Source: DATCHW01 sp036508135
GTDB lineage: Bacteria; Bacteroidota; Ignavibacteria; Tepidaquicellales; Tepidaquicellaceae
NCBI GenBank assembly: GCA_036508135.1
Contig: DATCHW010000064.1
Span: 1 to 64,000, forward strand
Length of the DNA stretch: 64,000 nt
Reading direction: 5' to 3'
The notes under the pieces are model-generated. The model saw only the letters and a list, made by a program, of their open reading frames with translations, was not told the DNA's origin and ran no database searches. A program made the translations under genes and the position numbers. Each line of letters starts with the position of its first letter. Within the stretch, counting starts at the first letter, position 1. Below, in pieces: positions 45,424-55,029 of the stretch.

Positions 45424-46410
45424 ATGGAAACAACTAAAGAATTATTAAAAGAATATATAGTTAAAAATAATCATATTAAAATTGACGAATTGATTTGCTC
45501 AATTACTGATAAATTGATTGATAATATTTCAAACAAAGATTTATTATCTATGAAAGAACACCCAAATCAAGATAATATAAAAAGAGTTGTTGAACTATAC
45601 GAAGTAAACTCAGAATCAATTATTGAGCTAATAGCCATTCTTATAAAATATGGTGATATTAAAAATAATTTACATTATCAAGAAACGATTGAAGAAGTAT
45701 TTGATAAATTGATTAAATCAAGAAAAAACGAAACTGATGGCTTTGGTTATATCTGGAAACATTTGAGTAATTATCCATTATTGCTATTATCATATTCGAC
45801 AAATATTATGTTATTGAAAAAGAATGAATATAAATTTTTATATAAAATGATGAATTTACGTTATAAACAGAGATCTGTAGGTTATGATTTTACTGAATCT
45901 TTAGATATTACATTGCCCGAAGCAATGAATTGTTACCATCTATTTAATGATATAAATTATATGAATGTAGATATTTATCAATATTTACCTGATTCAGATG
46001 CAAATAAATCGGATATTCAAAAAAGATTAGTAGCTAATAATCGTGTTTATAAATATTTTTCATCTTTCCTAGCTCATTATTTCACTAATGAAAATGATTT
46101 TAGTGAATATTTCGATTTGTATGAATATTTTTTGGGATTATTTTTCATGGATAAGAGGTTAACGAGAAGCGAAAAGCCACCTGATAGAAAATTAGGTACT
46201 TTTGCTCCTTATGGAAGAAGATATTGGATGTATAGTGAGAGTGGGAGATATTTTTCTTATAAAGATTCAATTGTATATAATTTTGTTCAGGAAACAGTGA
46301 ATTTAAATAATGATGTTATTCAATCTGGATTTTTTGGTAGTGAGAAAGAAGAATTTAATTTAGCTTACGAATATTATATAGATTTGCTTCGAAGACTTAC
46401 AGGTTATTAA
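45424..46410 (+). CDS. Unrecognised protein paired with the TIR gene
   Basis: A 328-residue mostly helical protein that I do not recognise. It is Asn/Lys/Tyr-rich, without signal peptide or membrane segment. Notable strings are WKHLSNYPLLLLSYSTNIM, FAPYGRRYWMYSESGRYFSY and the closing YYIDLLRRLTGY. The 17-bp gap and shared strand with the TIR gene suggest a two-gene unit in which this protein senses infection or supplies the effector surface. Alternatively it is the broken-off C-terminal part of a larger TIR protein. After it, 46411-46626 has only a GGTGTTTT.../ACACCAAC hairpin. Confidence 0.55.
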   Translation: METTKELLKEYIVKNNHIKIDELICSITDKLIDNISNKDLLSMKEHPNQDNIKRVVELYEVNSESIIELIAILIKYGDIKNNLHYQETIEEVFDKLIKSRKNETDGFGYIWKHLSNYPLLLLSYSTNIMLLKKNEYKFLYKMMNLRYKQRSVGYDFTESLDITLPEAMNCYHLFNDINYMNVDIYQYLPDSDANKSDIQKRLVANNRVYKYFSSFLAHYFTNENDFSEYFDLYEYFLGLFFMDKRLTRSEKPPDRKLGTFAPYGRRYWMYSESGRYFSYKDSIVYNFVQETVNLNNDVIQSGFFGSEKEEFNLAYEYYIDLLRRLTGY

Positions 46411-46626
46411 TTCATTTCTTTTCCGCCTTTGCTGGTGTTTTAACGCAGTGACACCAACAAAACTTCTGGATTCCCGCTCGGAGGCAGGAATGCCTGTCCT
46501 ACTAACTACTGGCTACTTTCTACTTTTTTTAATTATTAATTACAAATTATTAATTATTAATTGATTTAGTTCTAATTCATTTAAATTGTAACTAATAATT
46601 GTTATTTTAAAAGGTTATAGAGGAAA

Positions 46627-47427
46627 ATGTTAACAGAAGAACAAAATAACGATAATACCGGAGATTCAGGGAAATCTCATGAATACTGGGCTAAGCTTTC
46701 AGATTATGAAGGTCCGCTAGATATTCTTCTTCATTTTGTAAAAGAAGATGAGTTAAATATTTACGACATTCCCATTTCAAAGATAATACGTGACTTCCTG
46801 GATTATTTAAATTATTTACAGACGCTCGATATTGAAGTCGCCGGCGAATTCCTGCTTATGGCTTCCGAACTTATGAAGATAAAGGCAAGAATGCTCCTGC
46901 CGCAGTTCGATGATGAGGGACAGATGACCGAAGAAGATCCGAGAATTACACTTGTAAGAAAACTTCTCGAGTATAAAAGGTTCAAAGATGTAACGGCTGA
47001 TATTTCAAATTTCGAGAAAGAGGCACGCAATCTTTTTTTCAGACAATATTTCGACAGGGATGAGAGGACTTACGAAAAGAATTTTGAAGATGATAAGAGT
47101 TTGAAAAATGTTACTATCTATAATCTTATAAAAGGTTATAAGAATGTATTGACAGGAATGCACCATGGTATAGTACATCCTATAGAGCCGCTTGATATTT
47201 CGCCCGAAACGCAGCGAGGTTTTATATTAAATATTCTCGAAAAGATGGGCAAAATTGATTTCGATGAACTTACAAAAGATATGAAAGAAAAAATATTGAT
47301 AGCATGCACTTTCCTTTCAATACTTGAACTTGCACTCGAAGGTCTTTTGTGGATAGATGTTGAACCTGATAAACTATCGAAATTTTCTATAAAAGAAATG
47401 ACAAAACAGATTATTGGAGAATCCTGA
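46627..47427 (+). CDS. scpA: Segregation and condensation protein A
   Basis: A 266-residue kleisin. It has the N-terminal YEGPLDILLHFVKEDELNIYDIP (seen in part), DFLDYL, LMASELMKIKARMLLP and a C-terminal winged helix. It closes the SMC ring with ScpB in chromosome condensation. Its stop overlaps the scpB start by 14 bp. Confidence 0.95.
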   Translation: MLTEEQNNDNTGDSGKSHEYWAKLSDYEGPLDILLHFVKEDELNIYDIPISKIIRDFLDYLNYLQTLDIEVAGEFLLMASELMKIKARMLLPQFDDEGQMTEEDPRITLVRKLLEYKRFKDVTADISNFEKEARNLFFRQYFDRDERTYEKNFEDDKSLKNVTIYNLIKGYKNVLTGMHHGIVHPIEPLDISPETQRGFILNILEKMGKIDFDELTKDMKEKILIACTFLSILELALEGLLWIDVEPDKLSKFSIKEMTKQIIGES

Positions 47428-48286
47428 TTACAGACATATAATAGAAGCAATTTTATTCGGTTCCGATTCTGAACTTTCTGTTAAACAAATAAAAGAAATT
47501 CTTGACACTTTCCGAATAAATCTCAAGCCCGATGCAATAGAAAAACAAATTGCGGAACTTAACGAGGAATATATTTCGAACGGAAATGCTTTTGAAATTA
47601 TCAGAATAGCAGGCGGATATCAGTACTCTACGAGAAAAGATTTTTCATCATTTGTGGGTAAACTCTATACCGAATCACAAAGGAAAAAACTTTCACAGTC
47701 AGCACTTGAAACTCTTGCAGTAATTGCTTACAAGCAGCCGGTTACAAGGAATGAAATCGAATTTGTGAGGGGTGTGAACGTTGATTATATTGTAAACTCC
47801 CTGCTTGAAAGAGAACTTATTAACATAATCGGAAGGGCAAACAGTCCGGGAAGACCCATATTATACGGCACAACAAAGAATTTTCTTCGAGTACTCGGAT
47901 TAAATTCATTGGAAGACTTACCCAAGCTGAGAGAAATAAATGAAATTCTGAAAACCGAGAAAATCGAAGGAATAACCGAAGCGGATATTGACCTTTTTAA
48001 TTCGCTTAATACACCTGAAGTTGAAATGCAAAAAAATATACCGGACTCAGAAATAACCGGACAACTCAGTTTGTTAGACACCGCGGATTTGAATCAGGAA
48101 GATTCTGAAGAAGATTTTAAAGACGATTTATCAACCGAAAATATAACAGAGTTAAACAGTGAAGGAATAACAATACAAGAAGTAGAAGAAATGGATACGG
48201 TTATCAATCCTGAAGACGAAGATTTTCCTGAGACTGAGGAAGGAACAGATATAGAAAATGACAGAGAACAAGATAAGAATAAATAA
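47414..48286 (+). CDS. scpB: Segregation and condensation protein B
   Basis: A 290-residue protein with two winged-helix domains: IIEAILFGSDSELSVKQIKEIL and later LETLAVIAYKQPVTRNEIE, VRGVNVDYIVNSLLERELI, IGRANSPGRPILYGTT. The last about 75 residues are very acidic (Glu/Asp-rich) and go beyond the usual ScpB core. It partners ScpA and SMC. It overlaps scpA (14 bp) and the pseudouridine synthase gene (29 bp), so the three are coupled. Confidence 0.93.
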   Translation: MENPDYRHIIEAILFGSDSELSVKQIKEILDTFRINLKPDAIEKQIAELNEEYISNGNAFEIIRIAGGYQYSTRKDFSSFVGKLYTESQRKKLSQSALETLAVIAYKQPVTRNEIEFVRGVNVDYIVNSLLERELINIIGRANSPGRPILYGTTKNFLRVLGLNSLEDLPKLREINEILKTEKIEGITEADIDLFNSLNTPEVEMQKNIPDSEITGQLSLLDTADLNQEDSEEDFKDDLSTENITELNSEGITIQEVEEMDTVINPEDEDFPETEEGTDIENDREQDKNK

Positions 48287-48992
48287 ATTTATCTCTTCTA
48301 ACGGAATTCTCTCCAGAAGGAAAGCGGATGAATTCATACTTCAGGGCAGGATAACGGTGAACGGCATCACAATCTCGGAGCCGGGATATAGAATCACACC
48401 TGAAACTGACAAAGTTAGAATTGACGGAGAACTTTTAAAAATCAGCACTAAAAAAGTTTACATACTTTTAAATAAACCGCTGAGGACAATTTGCTCAGTA
48501 TCGGATGAAAAGAAAAGAATGACGGTGATAGATTTAATAAAATCAAAAGATAAAATATTTCCTGTCGGCAGGCTCGATTATGATACTTCAGGTCTTCTTA
48601 TATTGACGAATGACGGGGATTTTGCAAATCAATTAATGCATCCTAAATTTAAAATCTACAAAACTTATTTTGTAAAAATTTCAAAACCCCTTGAGGAAAA
48701 ATATAAAGCGGCATTGATGAAGGGTGTATTAATTGATAACAAAAGAACAGAACCCTGCACGATAAATTTTGCAAGCCCGAAAGATAAACAGTCCCTTTTT
48801 ATTTCTATCCGCGAAGGAAGGAACAGACAGGTACGGAAGATGTTTGAAAAGCAGGGATATTTTGTGAGGCGGTTACATAGGGTCGAATACGGAAACCTGA
48901 AACTCAACGACCTGCCTGATGGCAAATGGAGAAACCTTACAGCAAAAGAAATCGAAGGGCTGATTAGTTTAATAAATAAAAAAGATAATTAA
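48258..48992 (+). CDS. RsuA/RluB-family pseudouridine synthase
   Basis: A 244-residue enzyme. An N-terminal S4 domain (IRINKFISSNGILSRRKADE) precedes the catalytic domain with GRLDYDTSGLLILTNDGD, the Asp in RLDYDTSG being catalytic, and REGRNRQVRKMF near the end. It modifies 23S or 16S rRNA uridines; the size and S4 domain fit RluB. It overlaps scpB by 29 bp and precedes lysS by 2 bp. Confidence 0.92.
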   Translation: MTENKIRINKFISSNGILSRRKADEFILQGRITVNGITISEPGYRITPETDKVRIDGELLKISTKKVYILLNKPLRTICSVSDEKKRMTVIDLIKSKDKIFPVGRLDYDTSGLLILTNDGDFANQLMHPKFKIYKTYFVKISKPLEEKYKAALMKGVLIDNKRTEPCTINFASPKDKQSLFISIREGRNRQVRKMFEKQGYFVRRLHRVEYGNLKLNDLPDGKWRNLTAKEIEGLISLINKKDN

Positions 48993-48994
48993 TA

Positions 48995-50560
48995 ATGACA
49001 GAACAAAACGAGCTCATTAAAAGAAGATTTGAAGAACTTGAGGAAATTAAAAAACTCGGTATAAATCCTTACCCGCATAAATATGATGTAACATCCTCTT
49101 CTAAAGATATTATTTCGAATTTCAAAGACCCCGAATCTGATGAAGAAAAAGAGAACCAAAAAGAAATAATCATATCGGTAGCAGGAAGAATATCCGCAAT
49201 CAGAAAAATGGGTAAAGCAACATTCTGCCACATAAAAGACGATAAGGGAAGAATACAATTATACCTGAAAAAAGACGATATCGGCGATACTGCATACAGC
49301 ACTCTTAAATTACTCGATATTGGAGACATAATCGGAGGGAAAGGATTTGTTTTCAGGACAAGAACAGGTGAAGTTTCGATTCATTGCAACGAGTTCACTC
49401 TGCTCGCCAAATCAATATACCCTCTACCGGTTGTAAAAGAAGAAGTGACTGAGACAGGAGAAAAAATAATCCACGATGCATTTGCGGACGTAGAATTAAG
49501 ATACAGACAGAGATATATCGACCTGATTGTGAACGATAATGTGAAAGATGTTTTCATAAAAAGAACAAAAATAATCCGATCAATAAAAAAGACCCTGGAA
49601 AAATATAATTTTTTAGAGGTTGAAACTCCAACTCTGCAATCTATATATGGCGGTGCAAATGCAAGACCTTTTGCGACACACCACAATGCTCTGGATATAG
49701 ATCTATATCTCAGGATATCAAATGAATTGTTTTTGAAGAGACTTATTGTAGGAGGTTTTAACCGTGTATATGAATTCGTGAAGGATTTCAGGAATGAAGG
49801 AATCGACAGGACTCACAATCCGGAGTTTACGCAGGTGGAGTGGTATCAGGCATACGGAGACTATAACGATAGTATGGATTTATTTGAAGAGGTTGTAGAG
49901 CAGGCTTGTATAGATGTCAACGGCACTACTAAAATAAATTATCAGGGAACAGAAATTGATTTTAAGAGACCGTGGAAAAGGATTAAGATGACAGAAGCGA
50001 TAAAAGAAGCCGCACGTATAGATGTTTTATCAATGACGAAAGATGAGATAACAGAATTTATGAAGAAGAAAGGTTTTGAATTCGACAAAAAGATTGCATT
50101 CAGCAAGGGTCTTATTATATCGGATTTATTCGAATCATTATGCGAAGAGAGTATGATACAGCCGACTTTTATAATAGATCATCCGATTGAAACAACTCCA
50201 TTATGCAAACCTTTAAGAGAATATTCTTTGGAGAAATTAGAAGAAATGAAGAGTGATCCGGAACAAGTTATATTTGTTGAAAGGTTCGAGCCGTACATCA
50301 ATAAATGGGAAGTAGGAAATGCCTATACAGAATTAAATGACCCTGTTTTGCAGCGCAATTTATTTGAACAGCAGGAAGAGAGAGGACGCGGCGGTGAAGA
50401 AGAAACACATCCGATGGATGAAGACTTTATAAGAGCAATAGAAGTAGGTATGCCTCCCACAACAGGCGTTGGTATGGGTGTTGACAGAATAGTAATGCTC
50501 CTGACGAACTCTGTGAATATTAGGGACGTGATTTTATTTCCATTGATGAAACCTGTATAA
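48995..50560 (+). CDS. lysS: Lysyl-tRNA synthetase, class II
   Basis: A 521-residue class II enzyme charging tRNA-Lys. The N-terminal OB-fold (ISVAGRISAIRKMGKATFCHI, in part) is followed by motif 1, motif 2 FRNEGIDRTHNPEFTQVEWY and motif 3 GVGMGVDRIVMLLTNS. Full length. It starts 2 bp after the pseudouridine synthase gene, the end of a four-gene run from scpA. Confidence 0.96.
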   Translation: MTEQNELIKRRFEELEEIKKLGINPYPHKYDVTSSSKDIISNFKDPESDEEKENQKEIIISVAGRISAIRKMGKATFCHIKDDKGRIQLYLKKDDIGDTAYSTLKLLDIGDIIGGKGFVFRTRTGEVSIHCNEFTLLAKSIYPLPVVKEEVTETGEKIIHDAFADVELRYRQRYIDLIVNDNVKDVFIKRTKIIRSIKKTLEKYNFLEVETPTLQSIYGGANARPFATHHNALDIDLYLRISNELFLKRLIVGGFNRVYEFVKDFRNEGIDRTHNPEFTQVEWYQAYGDYNDSMDLFEEVVEQACIDVNGTTKINYQGTEIDFKRPWKRIKMTEAIKEAARIDVLSMTKDEITEFMKKKGFEFDKKIAFSKGLIISDLFESLCEESMIQPTFIIDHPIETTPLCKPLREYSLEKLEEMKSDPEQVIFVERFEPYINKWEVGNAYTELNDPVLQRNLFEQQEERGRGGEEETHPMDEDFIRAIEVGMPPTTGVGMGVDRIVMLLTNSVNIRDVILFPLMKPV

Positions 50561-50602
50561 CAATTAATAATTGAGGTTACACAAAACGATATAAATAGTC
50601 AG

Positions 50603-50700
50603 TTTTGTCATTCTGAACGCAGTGAAGAATCTCTTCTTTTACTAACGAGAGATGTTTTCCCGACACATCGGGACAGGCTGCTTCGCTCAACATGACAAAA
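50603..50700. repeat. MITE-like inverted-repeat element
   Basis: TTTTGTCATTCTGAACG at one end and CGCTCAACATGACAAAA at the other form imperfect inverted repeats, with a CCCGACACATCGGG hairpin inside. It matches the element at 25305-25427 in its TGTCATTCTGAAC and GTGAAGAATCTC parts. Confidence 0.7.
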
Positions 50701-50749
50701 TTAGGATTTTTAATAAATTATAAAAATTGGAAATTTTAACAATCATAAA

Positions 50750-51721
50750 ATGAAGTACAACAACAGTATTCTTGAACTAATCGGAAACACTCCGTTAATA
50801 AAACTGAATAAACTTACGAAAGGATTTAAGGCAAGTGTTTTTGCGAAAATGGAATCACTCAATCCCGGCGGAAGTGTAAAGGACAGGATTGGTCTTTCTA
50901 TGATAGATGCGGCAGAAAAGGACGGCAGTCTGAAACCCGGCGGGACGATAATAGAAGCGACAAGCGGCAATACCGGTATCGGTCTTGCACTCACTGCTGC
51001 GGTAAAAGGGTATAAATGCATAATCGTGGTGACCGATAAGGTGAGTATTGAAAAGAGAAATTATTTAAAGGCTTTCGGAGCAGAAGTTGTAGTCGTACCA
51101 AAAGCCGCATCGCACGACTCGCCTGAATACTATATGAATAAGGCACAAACAATTGCAAATGAAACCCCGAATTCTTTTTACACGGCTCAGTACACTAATA
51201 TGGCAAACCCCGATGCTCATTACAGAACAACAGGTCCCGAAATCTGGGGAGCAACCGACGGAAAAATAACTCATTTCGTTGCAGGACTCGGAACAGGCGG
51301 AACAATTACAGGAACAGCAAGATACCTGAAAGAAAAAAATCCGAATATAAAAGTTATAGGAGCAGACCCGGTTGGCTCTATCGGAAAAGAATTCAAGGAA
51401 AAGGGAACAATATCAGAAGCAGAACCTTATCTTATCGAAGGCATCGGTCTCGACATAATACCCGAGATTATGGATTTCAATCTGATTGATGAGGTGATAG
51501 ATGTTAGCGATGCTGATTCAATAAATATTTGCCATAGACTGACTAAAGAAGAAGGACTGTTCTGCGGTGCATCCTCAGGAACGCTGGCACACATTGCAAT
51601 TGAAACAGCGAGAAACTTAGATGAAAAAGGAGTTGTTGTTTTTATATTGTGTGATATTGGAGAAAGATATCTCTCTAAGTTCCATAACGAGGAATGGCTG
51701 AAAAAAAATAATATGAATTAA
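50750..51721 (+). CDS. cysK: Cysteine synthase
   Basis: A 323-residue PLP enzyme making cysteine from O-acetylserine and sulfide. It has IGNTPLIKLNKL, NPGGSVKDRIGLSMI with the PLP lysine, TSGNTGIGLA, GTGGTITG and the FCGASSGT site. Full length. It is followed after 13 bp by a trans-sulfuration enzyme gene, so the pair links cysteine and methionine metabolism. Confidence 0.94.
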   Translation: MKYNNSILELIGNTPLIKLNKLTKGFKASVFAKMESLNPGGSVKDRIGLSMIDAAEKDGSLKPGGTIIEATSGNTGIGLALTAAVKGYKCIIVVTDKVSIEKRNYLKAFGAEVVVVPKAASHDSPEYYMNKAQTIANETPNSFYTAQYTNMANPDAHYRTTGPEIWGATDGKITHFVAGLGTGGTITGTARYLKEKNPNIKVIGADPVGSIGKEFKEKGTISEAEPYLIEGIGLDIIPEIMDFNLIDEVIDVSDADSINICHRLTKEEGLFCGASSGTLAHIAIETARNLDEKGVVVFILCDIGERYLSKFHNEEWLKKNNMN

Positions 51722-51734
51722 AATTTTAATAATT

Positions 51735-52880
51735 ATGAAATACAGGTTCGAAACAAAAGCAATACACGCAGGGCAGGAGCCTGAAGAGGTGACCGGTTCA
51801 GTTAACACTCCTATATTCCAGACAGCCACTTATTCAAATAAAAAACTCGGGAAAACAAAAGGGTTCGATTACGGAAGAACTATTAATCCGACAAGGATAG
51901 CACTTGAAAGAAATCTTGCAGAACTTGAGAACGGAAAATACGGATTTTGTTTTTCATCGGGTATGGCGGCAATTCATTCAATAATAACAATGTTCAAACC
52001 CGGAGACCATATTATCTGCTCAAATAATGTTTACGGCGGTACATATAGAATGTTTGACCAGATAATAAAAGACTATGGTGTGGAATTTACATTTGTAAAT
52101 TCATCCGATATAAAAGAAATTGAATCTGCAATAAACGCATATACAGCTTTAATTTATGTTGAAACCCCCACAAATCCTATGCTCGGTATAACAGACCTGA
52201 AAGCTGTTGCCGGTTTTGGAAAGAAAAAGAAAATCCTTACATGTGTAGATAACACCTTTATGAGTCCATACTTCCAGAATCCTCTTGACTTCGGAATTGA
52301 CATAGTGGTTCACAGTTCTACAAAATATATTAATGGTCACAGTGATTTGATAGGCGGATGTGTAATCACTTCCGATGACATAATTGCAGAAAAAATTAAA
52401 TTTATACAAAATTCAATCGGTGCAGTCCCCTCCCCTTTGGATTGTTTTCTTATTCTGCGTTCGACAAAGACTCTCGCACAAAGGATGAAAGCACATAATG
52501 AAAATGCAATTGCAATATGCAGGGTATTGGAAAAGAATAAAAAGATTAAAAAAATATATTATCCCGGATTAAAATCTCATCCACAGCACAAACTTGCAAA
52601 AAAACAAATGAGAGGATTCGGGGGAATAATTTCAATTGAACTCGGAAGTTTTGCAAAAGCAAAAAATTTCTGTGAATCTTTAAAAATATTTCAATTAGCG
52701 GAGTCGCTCGGCGGAGTGGAATCCCTCGTATGCCATCCTGTATCAATGACACACGGAAGCATTCCGAAAAAGCTAAGGGAAAAAACCGGGCTTACCGACG
52801 GACTTGTGAGATTATCCATTGGAATAGAAAATTCTTTCGACCTTATAGAAGATATTAAAAATGCTTTAAAAAAGATTTAG
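51735..52880 (+). CDS. Cystathionine gamma-synthase/lyase family enzyme
   Basis: A 381-residue PLP enzyme of the Cys/Met metabolism family: TKAIHAGQEPEEVTGSVNTP, YGRTINPTR, FSSGMAAI, ETPTNP, DNTFMSPYFQNP and HSSTKYINGHSDLIGG with the PLP lysine. Sequence alone cannot separate gamma-synthase (MetB) from gamma-lyase (MccB/CTH). Next to cysK, either direction of trans-sulfuration is plausible. Confidence 0.9.
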   Translation: MKYRFETKAIHAGQEPEEVTGSVNTPIFQTATYSNKKLGKTKGFDYGRTINPTRIALERNLAELENGKYGFCFSSGMAAIHSIITMFKPGDHIICSNNVYGGTYRMFDQIIKDYGVEFTFVNSSDIKEIESAINAYTALIYVETPTNPMLGITDLKAVAGFGKKKKILTCVDNTFMSPYFQNPLDFGIDIVVHSSTKYINGHSDLIGGCVITSDDIIAEKIKFIQNSIGAVPSPLDCFLILRSTKTLAQRMKAHNENAIAICRVLEKNKKIKKIYYPGLKSHPQHKLAKKQMRGFGGIISIELGSFAKAKNFCESLKIFQLAESLGGVESLVCHPVSMTHGSIPKKLREKTGLTDGLVRLSIGIENSFDLIEDIKNALKKI

Positions 52881-52890
52881 GTTTTGTTAT

Positions 52891-53356
52891 CCTTTTTGGC
52901 TAAAGCCAGTTTTGCTGTAAACTTATACCCCGCCGTAAACGGCGGGGAAAATGGAAATACTTGTTATCTGTTCTGAATAATATGGGAAACGAAAATATTT
53001 TTAAATACCCTGTCGTTTACGACGGGGAAAATGGAAATACTTGTTATCTGTTCTGAATAATATGAGAAACAAATTATCCTTTTTGGCTAAAGCCAGTTTT
53101 GTTATAAACTTATACCCCGTCGTAAACGGCGGGGAAAATGGAAATACTTGTTATCTGTTCTGAATAATATGGGAAACAAATTAATCTTTTTGGCTAAAGC
53201 CAGTTTTGCTGTAAACTTATACCCCGCCGTAAACGGCGGGGAAAATGGAAATACTTGTTATCTGTTCTGAATAATATGGGAAACGGAAATGTTTTTAATT
53301 ACCCCGTCGTTTACGACGGGGTAGATTTATCGATCTTATATGGCTTTAGCCTAAAC
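52891..53356. repeat. REP-like hairpin array
   Basis: Three main units start at 52891, 53078 and about 53186. Each has GGCTAAAGCCAGTTTTG, then a TACCCCGCCGTAAACGGCGGGG-type hairpin (given in part), then AAAATGGAAATACTTG and ATCTGTTCTGAATAATATG. An extra half unit lies near 53010, and the array ends with the reverse TATGGCTTTAGCC. The units resemble REP sequences mobilised by RAYT transposases, but no transposase is nearby. The stretch to 53447 has nothing else. Confidence 0.8.
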
Positions 53357-53447
53357 AAAAATACCTCGGGGTTAGAAATTTTAATCGTTATTATTAGTGC
53401 GAATTCAGAAATAAATTAAAGTTGTTTAGTAATCAAATTAAATTTTA

Positions 53448-54293
53448 ATGGTTTTTAAGAATATTAATAGATTTTTTTTTAGCATTATATTTTTTTCGTC
53501 TGTTAATATCCAGTATTCCTATTCACAGGATACAACAAATTATAAAGAGCCTTCCAATCTTGATGTTTCGATATTCAGGGCAATAAACAACAGCCGGACA
53601 AATATATTTGACAAAATTATATTTATCACTGATAAATCAATTCTGCCGGTTTCAATTCTGACCCCTCCAATATTATTTACAGTTTCAAGAATAAATAAGA
53701 ATTATTATGATGAGAATTCATCTGTTTTATGTGCATTATCCGAAGCCACTTCTGTTGCATTTACATACGGGATAAAAATTTTAGTGAAAAGACCGAGACC
53801 CTTTGTAGTTTTGAAAGATGTGAAAAGAAATAAAGACGATTTAGCATTTACAGACCCCTATTCATTCCCCTCAAACCATACATCAACAGCTTTCTCAATC
53901 GCAACATCTCTGACTTTACGATATCCTGATAAACCTCTCTTAATTACAGGATTATATTTATATTCCACAGTTATTGCATTAGGCAGGATATACCTTGGGG
54001 TTCATTATCCGACCGATGTTCTGGGAGGCATGCTGATTGGTGCAGGAAGTGCTGTGCTTATCCACTCTTTACGGAAAGAAATTATTTCAGGAAAGAATTC
54101 ATTATTTAATGAAAGAGGAAGAGAAGATAAAAATAGTAATTCAAATCTATCATCATTAATATTGCTGTCATTCGTAACGAGTGATGTAGTGAATTATTTC
54201 TTAACAAATTCGGACAGCAAATTTTTAAATAAAGTCAGAATGGATTTATCTAATTCAGATTATTATAAAATAAATCTGTCTTACCAATTTTAA
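53448..54293 (+). CDS. PAP2-family membrane phosphatase
   Basis: A 281-residue protein with an N-terminal signal or anchor segment and several hydrophobic helices. The three phosphatase motifs are present: KILVKRPRP (K-x6-RP), PSNH, and GRIYLGVHYPTD (R-x5-H-x3-D). Such enzymes dephosphorylate lipid carriers or phospholipids in the envelope. The substrate cannot be told. It converges on queE with 3 bp between the ends. Confidence 0.9.
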   Translation: MVFKNINRFFFSIIFFSSVNIQYSYSQDTTNYKEPSNLDVSIFRAINNSRTNIFDKIIFITDKSILPVSILTPPILFTVSRINKNYYDENSSVLCALSEATSVAFTYGIKILVKRPRPFVVLKDVKRNKDDLAFTDPYSFPSNHTSTAFSIATSLTLRYPDKPLLITGLYLYSTVIALGRIYLGVHYPTDVLGGMLIGAGSAVLIHSLRKEIISGKNSLFNERGREDKNSNSNLSSLILLSFVTSDVVNYFLTNSDSKFLNKVRMDLSNSDYYKINLSYQF

Positions 54294-54296
54294 ATT

Positions 54297-55028
54297 CTAA
54301 AATCCTCTCTTATTGCCCCAGATGAGTATGTGAAGGCGGTGTGTAAAATTGTAACGGTGTTTTTTGCAAAGTTCAACCACAAATTTACTTTTTTCGTTCA
54401 AATCTTTTTCGGAAATTCCTTCAGGCATTAAAAAAATATTTCTGTTTTCTATTCCAATTTCATTTTGCAGGGATTTTATCTCATCAATATCGTTTTCCGA
54501 ATTCAAAACAAATTTCCATTGAATGTCAGTTTCATTTCTCTGAGATGATTCGTGATATTTTTTCAACGTTTCAATATTTATTCTGTTCTTTTCGTGAGAT
54601 TTTTCGTATTCACTTCCGGCGGGCGTAGATGAAGATAGTTTCGGACTGATGCTGATAAGATTGGCATAACTGACATATTCTCCAAAAAATGTTCCGTTCG
54701 TTTCTACAGTTATAAAAATATTATTGTTAAGACTTTTTATTCCCCTGCAAAGTCCGGTCAGTTCACGTAGTTGAAGAACGGGTTCTCCTCCTGTAATGAC
54801 AACATCGGCAGGTTCATACTTTTTGTATTCGTCAATTATTTTTTCAATAGGAATATCTCCAATATTATTTTCATCTTCGGGATACCAGCTTGTATATGCA
54901 GAATCGCAAAGGTTCCCGCTCGTAAACTTGCAGCGCAGATTACAATAATTTGTGCGGATAAAAAAAGAAGGGTAACCTGTCCGTTTCCCTTCTCCTTGTA
55001 CAGAATAAAATAATTCCGATATCTTCAA
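54297..55028 (-). CDS. queE: 7-carboxy-7-deazaguanine synthase
   Basis: A 243-residue radical-SAM enzyme of the queuosine/7-deazaguanine pathway. It begins KISELFYSVQGEGKRTGYPS and has CNLRCKFTSGNLCDSAYTSW, an expanded cluster loop: C-x3-C then the third Cys after six residues instead of the usual two, as in a known QueE subset. GGEPVLQ and ETNGT follow. It sits 1 bp after the DUF3108 gene. No other queuosine gene is in the window. Confidence 0.9.
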   Translation of the reverse strand: MKISELFYSVQGEGKRTGYPSFFIRTNYCNLRCKFTSGNLCDSAYTSWYPEDENNIGDIPIEKIIDEYKKYEPADVVITGGEPVLQLRELTGLCRGIKSLNNNIFITVETNGTFFGEYVSYANLISISPKLSSSTPAGSEYEKSHEKNRINIETLKKYHESSQRNETDIQWKFVLNSENDIDEIKSLQNEIGIENRNIFLMPEGISEKDLNEKSKFVVELCKKHRYNFTHRLHILIWGNKRGF

Positions 55029-55029
55029 A

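Noticed and set aside
44900..46410. Thoeris system
   Set aside because: There is a TIR gene but no protein with a SIR2 or other ThsA-like effector; the partner is unrecognised.
52891..53356. CRISPR array
   Set aside because: Units are over 100 bp with irregular spacing and internal hairpins, with no short regular spacers or cas genes.
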